Origin: Tropicimonas sp. IMCC34043
GTDB taxonomy: Bacteria; Pseudomonadota; Alphaproteobacteria; Rhodobacterales; Rhodobacteraceae
DNA length: 64,000 bases
Reading direction: 5' to 3'
Assembly: GCF_003390845.1 (NCBI RefSeq)
Contig: NZ_QMEK01000006.1
Span: forward strand, 62,001-126,000
In this document: piece by piece, positions 35,157 through 44,155 of the stretch
How the letters are laid out: each line of letters starts with the position of its first letter
Numbering within the stretch: the stretch's first letter is position 1
Translations under genes and position numbers: made by a program
Notes under the pieces: model-generated
Database searches by the model: none
What the model saw: only the letters and a program-made list of their open reading frames with translations
Told to the model about the DNA's origin: nothing

Positions 35157-35924
35157 CTAGCTGGCAACCAACGCCGACAGATCCTTTGACGCCTGCCTCA
35201 GATTCTCAAGATAACTCAGCGCGCGTGCCACGTCGAACCGTTGGTTCGGGGCGTGACACGACAGCGTCGCCATCAGCCGGCCGTTCTGGTCGAGGATCGG
35301 CACCGCGATGGCAATCATCCCCTCCATGAACTCTTCGCGGTCAAGCGCGAAGCCCTGCCGCCGGATGGTGGCGATTTCCTCCAGAAGGATCGCCGGATCG
35401 GTGATCGTATTGGGGGTCCGCGGCGCAAGCTCGACCGCCTCCAGATAGCGCTGCACCTGCGCGCCGCGCAGCGAACTCAGGTACATCTTGCCGCCGGCGG
35501 TGCAGAAGATCGGCACCCGCGTGCCAACCGGCAACTGGATGCGCAGCGGCCACTCTGTCTCCACCCGCTCCAGATAAACCATCGCATCGCCGTCCGGCAG
35601 GGAAACGTTGCAGGTCTCGCCGATGTCGTGGCTCAGCCGGGTCAGGATCGCGATCCGCGCGGTCTGGATCCGTTGCGACGACAGGATGCCGCCGGCGACC
35701 GCTCGTAACCGGGCGCCGGGCGAATAGCTCCGGCCATCGGGGTCGCGCTGCAGGAAACCCTCGATCTCCAGCGTTGAAAACAGCCGGTGGATCGTCGGCT
35801 TGGGAAGGCCGATGACGTGGTTGACCTCGGTTGGGGTAACGGGAACGCCCGCCTTGGCGATCTCTTCGATCACAAGAAGCAGCCGTAGGTTCGTCGGGAT
35901 CGCTTCTGTCCTCTCCCCAGCCAT
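35157..35924 (-). CDS. IclR family transcriptional regulator (next to xsc)
   Basis: 255 aa from ATG 35924, preceded by AGGAAGGCAGGAC; the open frame runs far upstream but has no family similarity there. Winged helix (VTPTEVNHVIGLPKPTIHRLFSTLEIEGFL, about 27-58) and IclR effector domain (ARIAILTRLSHDIGETCNVSL, GTRVPIFCTAGGKMYLSSL, RRQGFALDREEFMEGMIAIA). Third IclR protein in the window and distinct from the other two. Divergent from xsc, so it probably regulates sulfoacetaldehyde metabolism, whereas taurine clusters usually carry a GntR/MocR-type TauR. Confidence 0.93.
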   Translation of the reverse strand: MAGERTEAIPTNLRLLLVIEEIAKAGVPVTPTEVNHVIGLPKPTIHRLFSTLEIEGFLQRDPDGRSYSPGARLRAVAGGILSSQRIQTARIAILTRLSHDIGETCNVSLPDGDAMVYLERVETEWPLRIQLPVGTRVPIFCTAGGKMYLSSLRGAQVQRYLEAVELAPRTPNTITDPAILLEEIATIRRQGFALDREEFMEGMIAIAVPILDQNGRLMATLSCHAPNQRFDVARALSYLENLRQASKDLSALVAS

Positions 35925-36386
35925 GTCCTGCCTTCCTGTCCTTGCAACGATGCCATCCCCGACAGCGTCGATCCGGTGTTGCCAGGTGGTGGAAGGTATA
36001 TCGCGGCCGGAAATGCGAGAGAATGCCGGATCACCCGTCGCGACATCTCGCTCGGCGGTCGTGGGTTGCGTTTCGCGATGTTCTCGGTGGCCCCAGCGCA
36101 GTTTTTCATTTTTGATACTTGCGTTCTCATTAATTACCAATTTATGCTCGACCCGGCAAGGAAGGCCGCTGCCTCTCCGGCACTCGCAGCCACAGGACCC
36201 GACAATGCCCGAGACTTCAGCAGACCGCGTGCGCATCTGTGCGGACTCTGCCGAAGGCGCCCGGACAGAAGGTTTTTCGGGCGAGAATGCTGCGCGGCAA
36301 TTCAGGTCCGGGGGGTGCAACCCCGGACCGATCCCCGAAAGCGGACGGGCCGGACCTGCGACCCGCTTCAGAAAAGGAACCGCCCC
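35925..36386. promoter_or_regulatory. Divergent promoter region and long xsc leader
   Basis: 462 nt between the IclR gene and xsc. An AT-rich island at about 36100-36150 is the likely promoter area. A hairpin with a perfect 9-bp stem, GGTCCGGGG/CCCCGGACC (36305-36329), lies 58 nt before the xsc start. No supported ORF. I compared the leader with riboswitch core motifs I know (TPP, cobalamin, SAM-II, glycine, mini-ykkC) and saw no match. Confidence 0.4.
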
Positions 36387-38162
36387 GTGAAAATGACGAC
36401 CGAAGAGGCCTTCGTCAAAACCCTGCAGCGGCACGGCATTCGCCACGCCTTCGGCATTATCGGATCGGCCATGATGCCGATCTCGGATCTCTTTCCCGCT
36501 GCCGGCATCACGTTCTGGGACTGTGCCCACGAAGGCTCTGCCGGCATGATGGCCGACGGCTACACCCGCGCCACCGGCAAGATGTCGATGATGATCGCCC
36601 AGAACGGACCCGGCATCACCAATTTCGTCACCGCCGTGAAGACCGCCTATTGGAACCACACGCCGCTGCTTCTGGTCACGCCGCAGGCGGCGAACAAGAC
36701 CATCGGTCAGGGCGGTTTTCAGGAAGTCGAGCAGATGAAGCTGTTCGAGGACATGGTGGCCTATCAGGAGGAAGTGCGGGATCCGAGCCGGGTGGCCGAG
36801 GTGCTGGCACGCGTCATCGCCAAGGCCAAACTTGCCTCAGGACCCGCCCAGCTCAACATTCCGCGGGACATGTGGACCCAGATCGTCGACATCGAGATCC
36901 CCGACCCCATCGAATTCGAACGCAGCCCCGGCGGCGAGAACTCTGTCGCCGAAGCCGCCCGGATCCTGAGCGAGGCAAGGGCCCCGGTGATCCTGAACGG
37001 TGCCGGCGTCGTTTTGTCGAAGGGCGGCGTCGAGGCATCGAAGGCGCTGGCCGAACGGCTGACCGCCCCGGTCTGCGTCGGCTATCAGCACAACGACGCC
37101 TTCCCCGGACAGCACCCGCTTTTTGCCGGGCCGCTCGGCTACAACGGCTCGAAGGCCGGGATGGAACTGATCTCGCAGGCTGACGTGGTGTTGGCCCTCG
37201 GCACCCGGCTGAACCCGTTCTCGACCCTGCCGGGCTATGGCGTCGATTACTGGCCGAAGGACGCAAGGATCATCCAGGTCGACATCAACCCCGACCGGAT
37301 CGGGCTGACCAAGAAGGTGTCGGTCGGCATCGTCGGCGATGCCGCCAAGGTTGCCCGCGGCATCCTCGCCCAGCTTTCCGACACGGCCGGCGACGCGGGG
37401 CGGGACGAGCGCAAAGCCCGCATTGCCCAGACCAAGTCGGCCTGGGCGCAGCAGCTTTCCTCGATGGACCATGAAGAGGACGATCCCGGCACCACATGGA
37501 ACGCCCGCGCCCGCGCCGACAAGCCAGAGTGGATGTCGCCGCGCATGGCCTGGCGGGCAATCTCGGCTGTGTTGCCAGGCGATGCGATCATCTCGTCGGA
37601 CATCGGCAACAACTGTGCCATCGGCAACGCCTATCCCAGCTTCAGCGCAACGCGGAAATACCTCGCCCCCGGCCTTTTCGGTCCCTGCGGCTATGGGCTT
37701 CCGGCGATTGTCGGCGCCAAGATCGGCTGCCCGGATACGCCGGTGGTGGGATTTTCGGGCGACGGCGCCTTAGGTATTGCGGTCAATGAACTGACGGCGA
37801 TCGGCCGCAGCGAATGGCCAGCGGTCACCCAGATCGTCTTCCGCAACTACCAATGGGGGGCGGAAAAGCGGAACTCCACCCTGTGGTTTGACGATAATTT
37901 CGTCGGCACCGAACTGGACGAACAGGTTTCCTATGCCGGTATCGCAACGGCCTGTGGCCTCAAGGGCGTCGTTGCCCGCACCATGGAGGAACTGACCGCG
38001 GCCCTGACTCAGGCACTGGCGGATCAGGCTGCCGGCAAGACGACGCTGATCGAGGCGATGATCAACCAGGAACTCGGCGAGCCGTTCCGGCGGGACGCGA
38101 TGAAGAAACCGGTGTCGGTTGCTGGCATCGATGCGGCCGGCATGATCGAGCAGACGGTCTGA
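36387..38162 (+). CDS. xsc: Sulfoacetaldehyde acetyltransferase
   Basis: 591 aa from GTG 36387 (VKMTTEEAFVKTLQRHGIRH; relatives start MKMTTEEAF, so GTG is preferred over the ATG two codons later), with AAAGGA eight bases upstream. ThDP enzyme: catalytic Glu49 in DCAHEGSAGMMADGYTRATGK, the Xsc-specific TAYWNHTPLLLVTPQAANKT and GGFQEVEQMKLFEDMV, and the cofactor domain (GFSGDGALGIAVNEL, NYQWGAEKRNSTLWFDDNFVG). Converts sulfoacetaldehyde and phosphate to acetyl phosphate and sulfite. Its 7-nt-downstream neighbour is an exporter. No tauABC, tpa, tauXY, isethionate genes or pta are nearby, so the source of sulfoacetaldehyde must be encoded elsewhere. Confidence 0.96.
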   Translation: MKMTTEEAFVKTLQRHGIRHAFGIIGSAMMPISDLFPAAGITFWDCAHEGSAGMMADGYTRATGKMSMMIAQNGPGITNFVTAVKTAYWNHTPLLLVTPQAANKTIGQGGFQEVEQMKLFEDMVAYQEEVRDPSRVAEVLARVIAKAKLASGPAQLNIPRDMWTQIVDIEIPDPIEFERSPGGENSVAEAARILSEARAPVILNGAGVVLSKGGVEASKALAERLTAPVCVGYQHNDAFPGQHPLFAGPLGYNGSKAGMELISQADVVLALGTRLNPFSTLPGYGVDYWPKDARIIQVDINPDRIGLTKKVSVGIVGDAAKVARGILAQLSDTAGDAGRDERKARIAQTKSAWAQQLSSMDHEEDDPGTTWNARARADKPEWMSPRMAWRAISAVLPGDAIISSDIGNNCAIGNAYPSFSATRKYLAPGLFGPCGYGLPAIVGAKIGCPDTPVVGFSGDGALGIAVNELTAIGRSEWPAVTQIVFRNYQWGAEKRNSTLWFDDNFVGTELDEQVSYAGIATACGLKGVVARTMEELTAALTQALADQAAGKTTLIEAMINQELGEPFRRDAMKKPVSVAGIDAAGMIEQTV

Positions 38163-38168
38163 CCGGCG

Positions 38169-39212
38169 ATGGCATCGTCCTTTCCCCCCGTATCCCCTGC
38201 GGCGCCCGGCACAGGCCGTGCCGGACAATTCCGGTTGCTGTTGCCCGGGGTCATGGTCGCCATTCTGGTCGCGCTGGCCGCGCAGTTCGTGGCCGAACAT
38301 TATGGCGCCCCGGCCATGCTGATGGCGCTGCTCTTTGGCATCGCGCTGAACTTCCTGGGCGAATCCGGCCCCAGTGCCGGGGGCATCGCCTTTGCAGCCC
38401 GCAGCGTGCTGCGCTTTGGCGTAGCGATCCTTGGCGCGCGGATCAGCGCGGGGCAACTCGCCCACCTTGGCTGGGGGATGATCGCGTTGCTGATTTGTGC
38501 AATGGCCGCGACCATCCTGTTCGGCCTCTGGCTGGCCCGGCGGCTGGGCGAGGGGCCGCGCTTTGCGATCCTGACCGCTGGATCGGTCGCGATCTGCGGC
38601 GCCTCGGCCGCCATGGCAATCGCCGCCGTCCTGCCAAAGGACGACCGCTCGGAACGCAACCTTCTTTTCACGGTGCTGGGCGTCACGGTGCTCTCGACCA
38701 TTGCGATGATCCTCTATCCCATCCTCACCAAGACGCTCGGCTTTGGCGACACCATGGCCGGCGCCTTCATCGGGGCGACCGTTCACGACGTCGCTCAGGT
38801 CGTCGGTGCCGGGTTCTCGATCTCGGACGCCGCGGGCGAGACCGCGACGCTGGTCAAGCTCATCCGGGTGTCGCTTCTGGCGCCGGTCGTGGTGCTGGTA
38901 GCACTCTGGTGGCGCGGCGAGGCGGGCGCGACCGGGGGCGCGCGCCCGCCGCTGATACCGGGGTTCGTCCTCGGCTTCCTTGTTCTTGCGGCGCTGAACT
39001 CGTTCGGACTGATCCCGGCGCCCATCGGGGTCTTTCTTGCCGCTCTGTCCCGCTGGGCGCTGCTGACAGCCATCGCCGCGGTCGGCATGAAGACCGACCT
39101 GCGCAACGTGCTTCAGGTCGGCGGCGGGGCGATTGCCCTCATCGTCGCCGAGACCCTGTTTCTCGCAATCATGGTTCTGACCGGGTTCCAGTTCTTGACC
39201 TTTGCCCCATAG
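38169..39212 (+). CDS. UPF0324/YeiH family putative sulfate/sulfite exporter
   Basis: 347 aa, about ten membrane segments. Family signatures: MALLFGIALNFLGE, LRFGVAILGARISAGQL, AICGASAAMAIAAVLPKDDRSE, GAFIGATVHDVAQVVGAGFSISD and GMKTDLRNVLQVGGGAI. The family is annotated as putative sulfate exporters. Lying 7 nt after xsc, it most likely removes the sulfite, or sulfate formed from it, that Xsc releases (inference from position). An analogous role is filled by TauE/TauZ proteins in other sulfonate clusters. Confidence 0.9.
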   Translation: MASSFPPVSPAAPGTGRAGQFRLLLPGVMVAILVALAAQFVAEHYGAPAMLMALLFGIALNFLGESGPSAGGIAFAARSVLRFGVAILGARISAGQLAHLGWGMIALLICAMAATILFGLWLARRLGEGPRFAILTAGSVAICGASAAMAIAAVLPKDDRSERNLLFTVLGVTVLSTIAMILYPILTKTLGFGDTMAGAFIGATVHDVAQVVGAGFSISDAAGETATLVKLIRVSLLAPVVVLVALWWRGEAGATGGARPPLIPGFVLGFLVLAALNSFGLIPAPIGVFLAALSRWALLTAIAAVGMKTDLRNVLQVGGGAIALIVAETLFLAIMVLTGFQFLTFAP

Positions 39213-39320
39213 GCACCCGGCACTTTGCCCCGGCAGGTCCGCGCGCCGGTGCCGCGTGGTCGACGCCGCCGGCAATGATCGCGCTTTGGATCTTCGTCCG
39301 CTGGGGACCGCACGAACAGA

Positions 39321-39350
39321 AACGGCACCGTCGAATGCGACGGTGCCGTT
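39321..39350. terminator. Bidirectional terminator
   Basis: 13-bp perfect stem AACGGCACCGTCG/CGACGGTGCCGTT with a 4-nt AATG loop, between the convergent exporter gene and the sugar-binding-protein gene. Confidence 0.8.
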
Positions 39351-39374
39351 CTGACGATGCCGGGACGGGCCGCC

Positions 39375-40319
39375 TTAACGGGCGGTCCAGCCCATGTAGT
39401 CCTTGAGGTTGTCGGCCGTGATGAGCTCGGGCTCCAGCAGGACGGTATCCTGTTCGGGCTTCTCGCCCTCGAACATCTTGTAGGCCATGTCGAGCGCCAT
39501 GCCCGCCATGACATAGGGATCCTGGCTGGCCGATGCCTTGATCAGCGAGCCGTCCGAGGCCAGCGCCGCCTCGATGTCCGGGGCCCCGTCCACAGCGGTG
39601 ATGATGAACTCGTTGCGCTTGAGCTGCTTGGCGGCAAGCTCGGCGCCGATGCCGGTCGGATCGTTGATCGCGAAGACGCCGTCGATATGGTCGTAGCGGG
39701 TCAACAGGCCCTGCATCACGTCAAGCCCGCCATCGCGCGAACCCTGGCCGTTCTGGTCGTCGGACAGAAGATTGATGTCGGGGCTTGCGTCGAAGACCTC
39801 CTTGCAGCCCTGCACCCGGTCGAGGATCGAGGACGAGGCCGGGCCGTTGATGATGACCACGTCGCCCTTGCCGCCCAGATGATCGACGATGTACTGGCAG
39901 GCCTTGCGCCCCGCGGCCACGTTGTCGGTCATCACGGTCACGTCGGCGCCCGGTGCCGAGACGTCGAAGGCCGCGACCACGACACCGGCCTTGGTCGCCC
40001 GTGCCACGGCCGGGGCGATTGCCTTGGCGTCCACCGCGTTCAGCATGATGATGTCGGTACCGGCGGCGACAAAGCTGTCGATCTGGTTGACTTGCTTGTT
40101 CAGGTCGTAGTCGGCCGAAACCGAGGTGACCTTGACATCCGGGTTGATCTTCTTGGCGGCGTCTTCGATGCCCTTGATCGTGGCCACGAAGAACGGGTTG
40201 CCGAGCAGACCGACCGAGATGCCGACAGTCTTGAGCTCTTTGTCCTGCGCCTGGGCGCCGGACGCGAATGCAAGTGCAAGCGCGGCAGAGCCGAGAAGCA
40301 GTCTGGAGACGTTACGCAT
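39375..40319 (-). CDS. ABC transporter substrate-binding protein, ribose (RbsB) type
   Basis: 314 aa with signal peptide 1-24 (MRNVSRLLLGSAALALAFAS, cut after AQA) and ribosome binding site GGGAGGAAAACC. Periplasmic-binding type 1 fold: VGISVGLLGNPFFVATIKGIE, DLNKQVNQIDSFVAAGTDIIMLNAVD, NVAAGRKACQYIVDHLGGKGDVVIINGP, VFAINDPTGIGAELAAKQ, DGAPDIEAALASDGSLIKASASQDPYVMA. Binds a sugar or polyol in the periplasm; the exact ligand is not readable. Last gene of the DeoR-controlled operon, 39 nt after the permease. Confidence 0.93.
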   Translation of the reverse strand: MRNVSRLLLGSAALALAFASGAQAQDKELKTVGISVGLLGNPFFVATIKGIEDAAKKINPDVKVTSVSADYDLNKQVNQIDSFVAAGTDIIMLNAVDAKAIAPAVARATKAGVVVAAFDVSAPGADVTVMTDNVAAGRKACQYIVDHLGGKGDVVIINGPASSSILDRVQGCKEVFDASPDINLLSDDQNGQGSRDGGLDVMQGLLTRYDHIDGVFAINDPTGIGAELAAKQLKRNEFIITAVDGAPDIEAALASDGSLIKASASQDPYVMAGMALDMAYKMFEGEKPEQDTVLLEPELITADNLKDYMGWTAR

Positions 40320-40358
40320 GGTTTTCCTCCCTTGTGCGTTTTTTCTGTGGAGATGGCG

Positions 40359-41345
40359 TCAGGTGTTCGAGCTGCCCTTCAGCCGGTAGCGATCGAGGGT
40401 CACGGCTGCGATGATGACGAGGCCCTTGATGATAAACTGCCAGATGTCCGAGACGCCGGTGAGGATCAGCCCGTTCGACAACACGGCGATGATCAGCGCG
40501 CCGATCAGCGTCCCCCAGATCGAGCCGACGCCGCCGACAAAGCTGGTGCCGCCGAGGATGACCGCGGCGATGGCGTCGAGTTCATAGGACTGGCCAAGCT
40601 GCAGCCCATTGGCGGCATAGAGCCTCGCGGCCGACATCACGCCGCCAAGCCCGGCGCAAAGCCCCGAGGTCGCATAGACGAACAGCAGCACTAGCCAGAC
40701 CTTGATGCCCGTCAGGCGCGCCGCCTCGACATTGCCGCCGACGGCATAGATCCAGGTGCCAAGGATGGTGCGGCGCAGGATGAACCACGACAGCAGCACC
40801 ACCGCGACCGCAATGATGGCAAGCCAGGGCACGCCGAAGAGGCCGCCGTTGCCGATCGCCTCGAACGGCAGGTCGGGGTTGAAGACGGTGGTGTCCTGCC
40901 CCATCAGGCGCGCCACCCCGCGCACCGCGGTCAGCGACCCCAGCGTGACGATGAAGGGTGGTAGGCCAAGTGCTGCGATAAGCCCGCCGTTCGCCAGCCC
41001 GAAGGCCAGCCCGATCGCCAGGCCCGCGACCACGCCCAGCACCCCGCCCATCGGGGATGTCGACAAAATCACCGCGCCCATGGCCGCGGCGGCAAGGATC
41101 GAACCGACGGAAAGGTCGATGCCGCCGGTGAGGATGACAAAGGTCATGCCGGCGGCAAGCACGATGTTGATCGAGGCCTGCTGCATCACGATCGACAGGT
41201 TCGTCGAGGTGATGAACTTGCCGGTCAGCATGTGGAATCCGATTGCCAGAAGGATCAGGACCGGCAGCATCCCGAGGGCGAAAAAGCGGGATTTCATCCG
41301 GTCGCGCGCGGCGATCTTCTGACTCGAGGCTGCAGCATCGCTCAT
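40359..41345 (-). CDS. ABC transporter permease, ribose (RbsC) type
   Basis: 328 aa, eight to ten membrane segments. RbsC/BPD_transp_2 patterns: [76 protein letters not shown] and [31 protein letters not shown]. Forms the membrane channel of the sugar importer. Overlaps the ATPase stop by 4 nt (ATGA, 41342-41345). Confidence 0.94.
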   Translation of the reverse strand: MSDAAASSQKIAARDRMKSRFFALGMLPVLILLAIGFHMLTGKFITSTNLSIVMQQASINIVLAAGMTFVILTGGIDLSVGSILAAAAMGAVILSTSPMGGVLGVVAGLAIGLAFGLANGGLIAALGLPPFIVTLGSLTAVRGVARLMGQDTTVFNPDLPFEAIGNGGLFGVPWLAIIAVAVVLLSWFILRRTILGTWIYAVGGNVEAARLTGIKVWLVLLFVYATSGLCAGLGGVMSAARLYAANGLQLGQSYELDAIAAVILGGTSFVGGVGSIWGTLIGALIIAVLSNGLILTGVSDIWQFIIKGLVIIAAVTLDRYRLKGSSNT

Positions 41346-42940
41346 GCGGACGCTCCTTGGTTGGTCTGTTGCTGGGCCATGCCCCGGGGCATGACATCTG
41401 CGGAGGTGGCCAGCGCCATGATGGCCTCCTGGGTGATCGGCCGGTCGGGGCCGTGGCTGACGGTGCCGACGATGGCGCCATCGCGCATCACCAGCACCCG
41501 GTCGGCCATTCCGACAATCTCGGGCAGTTCGCTCGAGATCATCACGACCGCAAGGCCCTCGCCCGCAAGCCGGTCGATCAGGCGATAGATCTCGGATTTC
41601 GCGCCGACATCGACACCGCGGGTCGGCTCGTCAAGCAGCAGCACGCGTGGCCGGAGTTCCAGCAGGCGCGCCAGCAGCACCTTCTGCTGGTTGCCGCCCG
41701 ACAGCGCGCCGACCTTGAGCGCGACGCCCGGTGTCCGAATGTCGAGCGACTTCACCGCGGCTTCCGCCCGGTGCCGGGTGGCAGCCAGATTGCGCACGCC
41801 GCCGCGGGACGAATCCTCGCCCATCACGCAAATCCCGATATTGTCCGAGATCGCCATGTCGAGGAACAGGCCAAGGATCTTCCTGTCCTCGGTCAGATAG
41901 ACGATGCCGTTGCGCAGCGCGTCGACCGGCTTTTTCGGCGTCACGTCCTGGCCGTCGACAAGAACCTTGCCCGAGACGGCCGGATCGGCGCCATAGATCA
42001 GCCGCGCCAGTTCGGTCCGGCCCGACCCCACCAGCCCCGCAATTCCCAGCACCTCGCCCTCGTGCACCTCGAAGCTGCAGTCGTGAACCCGCTTGCGGTC
42101 GGACATGTGCTCGACCTTCAGCATCTGGCGGCGGGTCGGGTCGGGCTCCTTGTGGTTCTTCTTGTAGAACGAACTGATGTCACGGCCGACCATCATGTTG
42201 ATCAGCCGCGCCTCGCTGATCTCGGAGCGCTCCAGCGAGCCGATGTAGTTGCCGTCGCGCAGCACCGAGCAGCGGTCGGCCAGCGCATAGACCTCGTTCA
42301 TCCGATGCGAGATATAAAGGATCGCGATGCCGTCGGATTTGAGCGCCGCGATCACCTCGAACAGCTTTTCGACCTCGTGGCTCGACAGCGATGTCGTGGG
42401 TTCGTCCATGACGATGATCCGCGAGTTCCCGGCCATCGCCCGGGCGATCTCGACCAGTTGCCGCTCGCCAAGGGACAGGCCCGCGACCTTTGCATCGGGC
42501 GAGAAGTTGACGCCAAGCCGGTCGAGCACGGCCGCAGTGCGCCGGCGCGCCTCGGCCCGGTCGACCATCCAGCCGCGGGCGATCTCCTCGCCCAGAAACA
42601 CGTTCTCGGCCACCGACAAGTTCGGGGCAAGCGAGAGTTCCTGATAGATCACCGCGATGCCGCGGGCACGCGCCTCCTTCGGGTTGCCGTGGGCCAGCTT
42701 CACGCCGTTCACCAGCACGTCGCCACCGGGATCGGGCGAATAGGCACCCGACAGGATCTTCATCAGGGTCGATTTGCCGGCCCCGTTCTCGCCCATCAGG
42801 GCATGAACTTCGCCCGCGTGGGCAACCAGCGACACGCCTTGCAGCGCCCGGACCGGCCCGAAGGTCTTCGAGATCCCGCGCATCTCCAATGCGGGCGGGG
42901 CGGCGGCCCCTGCGGTCGCACGCGTGGATTGCTCAGCCAT
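41342..42940 (-). CDS. ABC transporter ATP-binding protein, double-domain (RbsA type)
   Basis: 532 aa, two ABC cassettes. First cassette complete: Walker [10 protein letters not shown] (50-58), signature [14 protein letters not shown], Walker [12 protein letters not shown]. Second cassette is the usual degenerate form: [16 protein letters not shown] in place of Walker A, signature [14 protein letters not shown] and [12 protein letters not shown]. Powers sugar import. Its ATG (42940) overlaps the DeoR stop by 8 nt, so regulator and transporter share one transcript. Confidence 0.95.
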   Translation of the reverse strand: MAEQSTRATAGAAAPPALEMRGISKTFGPVRALQGVSLVAHAGEVHALMGENGAGKSTLMKILSGAYSPDPGGDVLVNGVKLAHGNPKEARARGIAVIYQELSLAPNLSVAENVFLGEEIARGWMVDRAEARRRTAAVLDRLGVNFSPDAKVAGLSLGERQLVEIARAMAGNSRIIVMDEPTTSLSSHEVEKLFEVIAALKSDGIAILYISHRMNEVYALADRCSVLRDGNYIGSLERSEISEARLINMMVGRDISSFYKKNHKEPDPTRRQMLKVEHMSDRKRVHDCSFEVHEGEVLGIAGLVGSGRTELARLIYGADPAVSGKVLVDGQDVTPKKPVDALRNGIVYLTEDRKILGLFLDMAISDNIGICVMGEDSSRGGVRNLAATRHRAEAAVKSLDIRTPGVALKVGALSGGNQQKVLLARLLELRPRVLLLDEPTRGVDVGAKSEIYRLIDRLAGEGLAVVMISSELPEIVGMADRVLVMRDGAIVGTVSHGPDRPITQEAIMALATSADVMPRGMAQQQTNQGASA

Positions 42941-43721
42941 CCTTCCTCCCTTTCAGATCTGCGACGATGACCTCGACACCGGCGTCCTCGAGCATGCGCA
43001 CATGGCGGTCGGACAGCCCCGCATCGGTCACCAGCCGGTCCACCTTGTCAAAGCCCAGCGCCACGGTGGGCGGGCGCGCGTCGAACTTGTGGCTGTCGAC
43101 CAGCACGATGGTTTCGGTGGCAATCGCCCCCATTTCCCTTGTGTGGCGCACCAGCAGCGGATTGGCCTCCAGCAGGCCGCGGTCGCTGACGCCCAGCGCC
43201 CCGACGAAGAACTGCGCGGCGAAATAGTTGCGCTGGCGTACGTTGGGATCGAACAGGATCCCCGGCTCGCGATAGAGATCGCCGCCGCCGACGGTCAGCT
43301 GGCAGGTGCCGTGTTCCGAAAGATAGGCCGCCAGCGGCATGGAATTGGTAATGACCCGGATGTTGCGGTTCGCCACATGGCGGCCAAAATGAAAACAGGT
43401 CGAGCCGCCGTGCACGAGAATGATGCTGCCGTCGCGCACCAGCGCCGCGGCGGCCTCGGCGATCGCCTGCTTTTCGAGGACATGGATATCGCGATTCTCG
43501 ACAAAGGGCTGGGCGAGCGAGCGCGCCATTCCGTCGCCATAGCCAAGCGAGGCGACGCCACCATGCACTTTCTTGACCCGTCCGGCCGCATCCATCTTGT
43601 CGATGTTGCGACGGATCGTTGCCGCCGAGACACCGATCTCGTCCTGAAGCTCGCGGACGGTCATGAATGGTCTGTGCTCCAGCAGGTCAACAATGACCTC
43701 CTGGCGATCGCGCTCTCGCAT
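42933..43721 (-). CDS. DeoR/GlpR family transcriptional regulator
   Basis: 262 aa, ATG 43721 after GAAGGAGGAG. N-terminal helix-turn-helix ([34 protein letters not shown], about 17-50) and the DeoR sugar-phosphate-binding domain ([79 protein letters not shown]). Responds to a phosphorylated sugar intermediate in known relatives. First gene of the sugar ABC operon. Repeats of GATCAGGT at 43750-43757 and 43872-43879 in its promoter region could be binding sites. Confidence 0.93.
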   Translation of the reverse strand: MRERDRQEVIVDLLEHRPFMTVRELQDEIGVSAATIRRNIDKMDAAGRVKKVHGGVASLGYGDGMARSLAQPFVENRDIHVLEKQAIAEAAAALVRDGSIILVHGGSTCFHFGRHVANRNIRVITNSMPLAAYLSEHGTCQLTVGGGDLYREPGILFDPNVRQRNYFAAQFFVGALGVSDRGLLEANPLLVRHTREMGAIATETIVLVDSHKFDARPPTVALGFDKVDRLVTDAGLSDRHVRMLEDAGVEVIVADLKGRKDG

Positions 43722-44155
43722 GACTCGTTACTCCTCCTTCAGGAAGTTTGATCAGGTTCGATCAGCCATGCAAGAATTAACGCAAAGCTGCGACCGATTG
43801 GCCAATTCACGGGATAGTTTGGCAAGGATCGGTCAAATCTGTCAAAAAATTATCTGCGAATGATCATAATGGATCAGGTCCTTGCAGACACAACGGGCGG
43901 CATCCGGCGTGCCGCGATGCCGGGGCTGCCAGCGCGCGCCGATGATCTGCCCGCCGTCTGAATGGTCGCCCGGTACCACACCTGCACGCCAAAGCGCGCG
44001 CCGAATTGTCCGGCGACGCCGCCAACCTCGTCCCGGGTGGCCGCCCCGTCCCGCACCCCGGATCCGTCCGCGGCGGTGGCAGCCGCCGCTTGACTCACGT
44101 ATTCGTTAGTGCCTATCATTAATGAGGAAGTAATTACCTTATAATGGAGTTAGCC
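43722..44155. promoter_or_regulatory. Divergent intergenic region between sugar and peptide-type ABC operons
   Basis: 434 nt. On the plus strand TTGACT (44090-44095) and TATCAT (44114-44119), 18 nt apart, form a good sigma70 promoter for the peptide-type ABC operon, followed by AT-rich repeats (ATTAATGA, TAATTACC). On the minus strand TTGACA occurs in the AT-rich part near 43840. The GC-rich centre (43880-44090) stays open on both strands but has no ribosome binding site or recognisable protein. Confidence 0.5.

Noticed and set aside
36230-36386. Riboswitch in the xsc leader
   Set aside because: A hairpin is present, but none of the conserved core motifs of known classes could be matched.
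41243-42970. 575-aa plus-strand open frame
   Set aside because: Antisense to the RbsA-type ATPase, which is intact with both cassettes.
43874-44119. 81-aa minus-strand ORF (and an overlapping plus-strand one)
   Set aside because: No ribosome binding site, low-complexity Ala/Gly/Arg composition, and it overlaps the ABC promoter.
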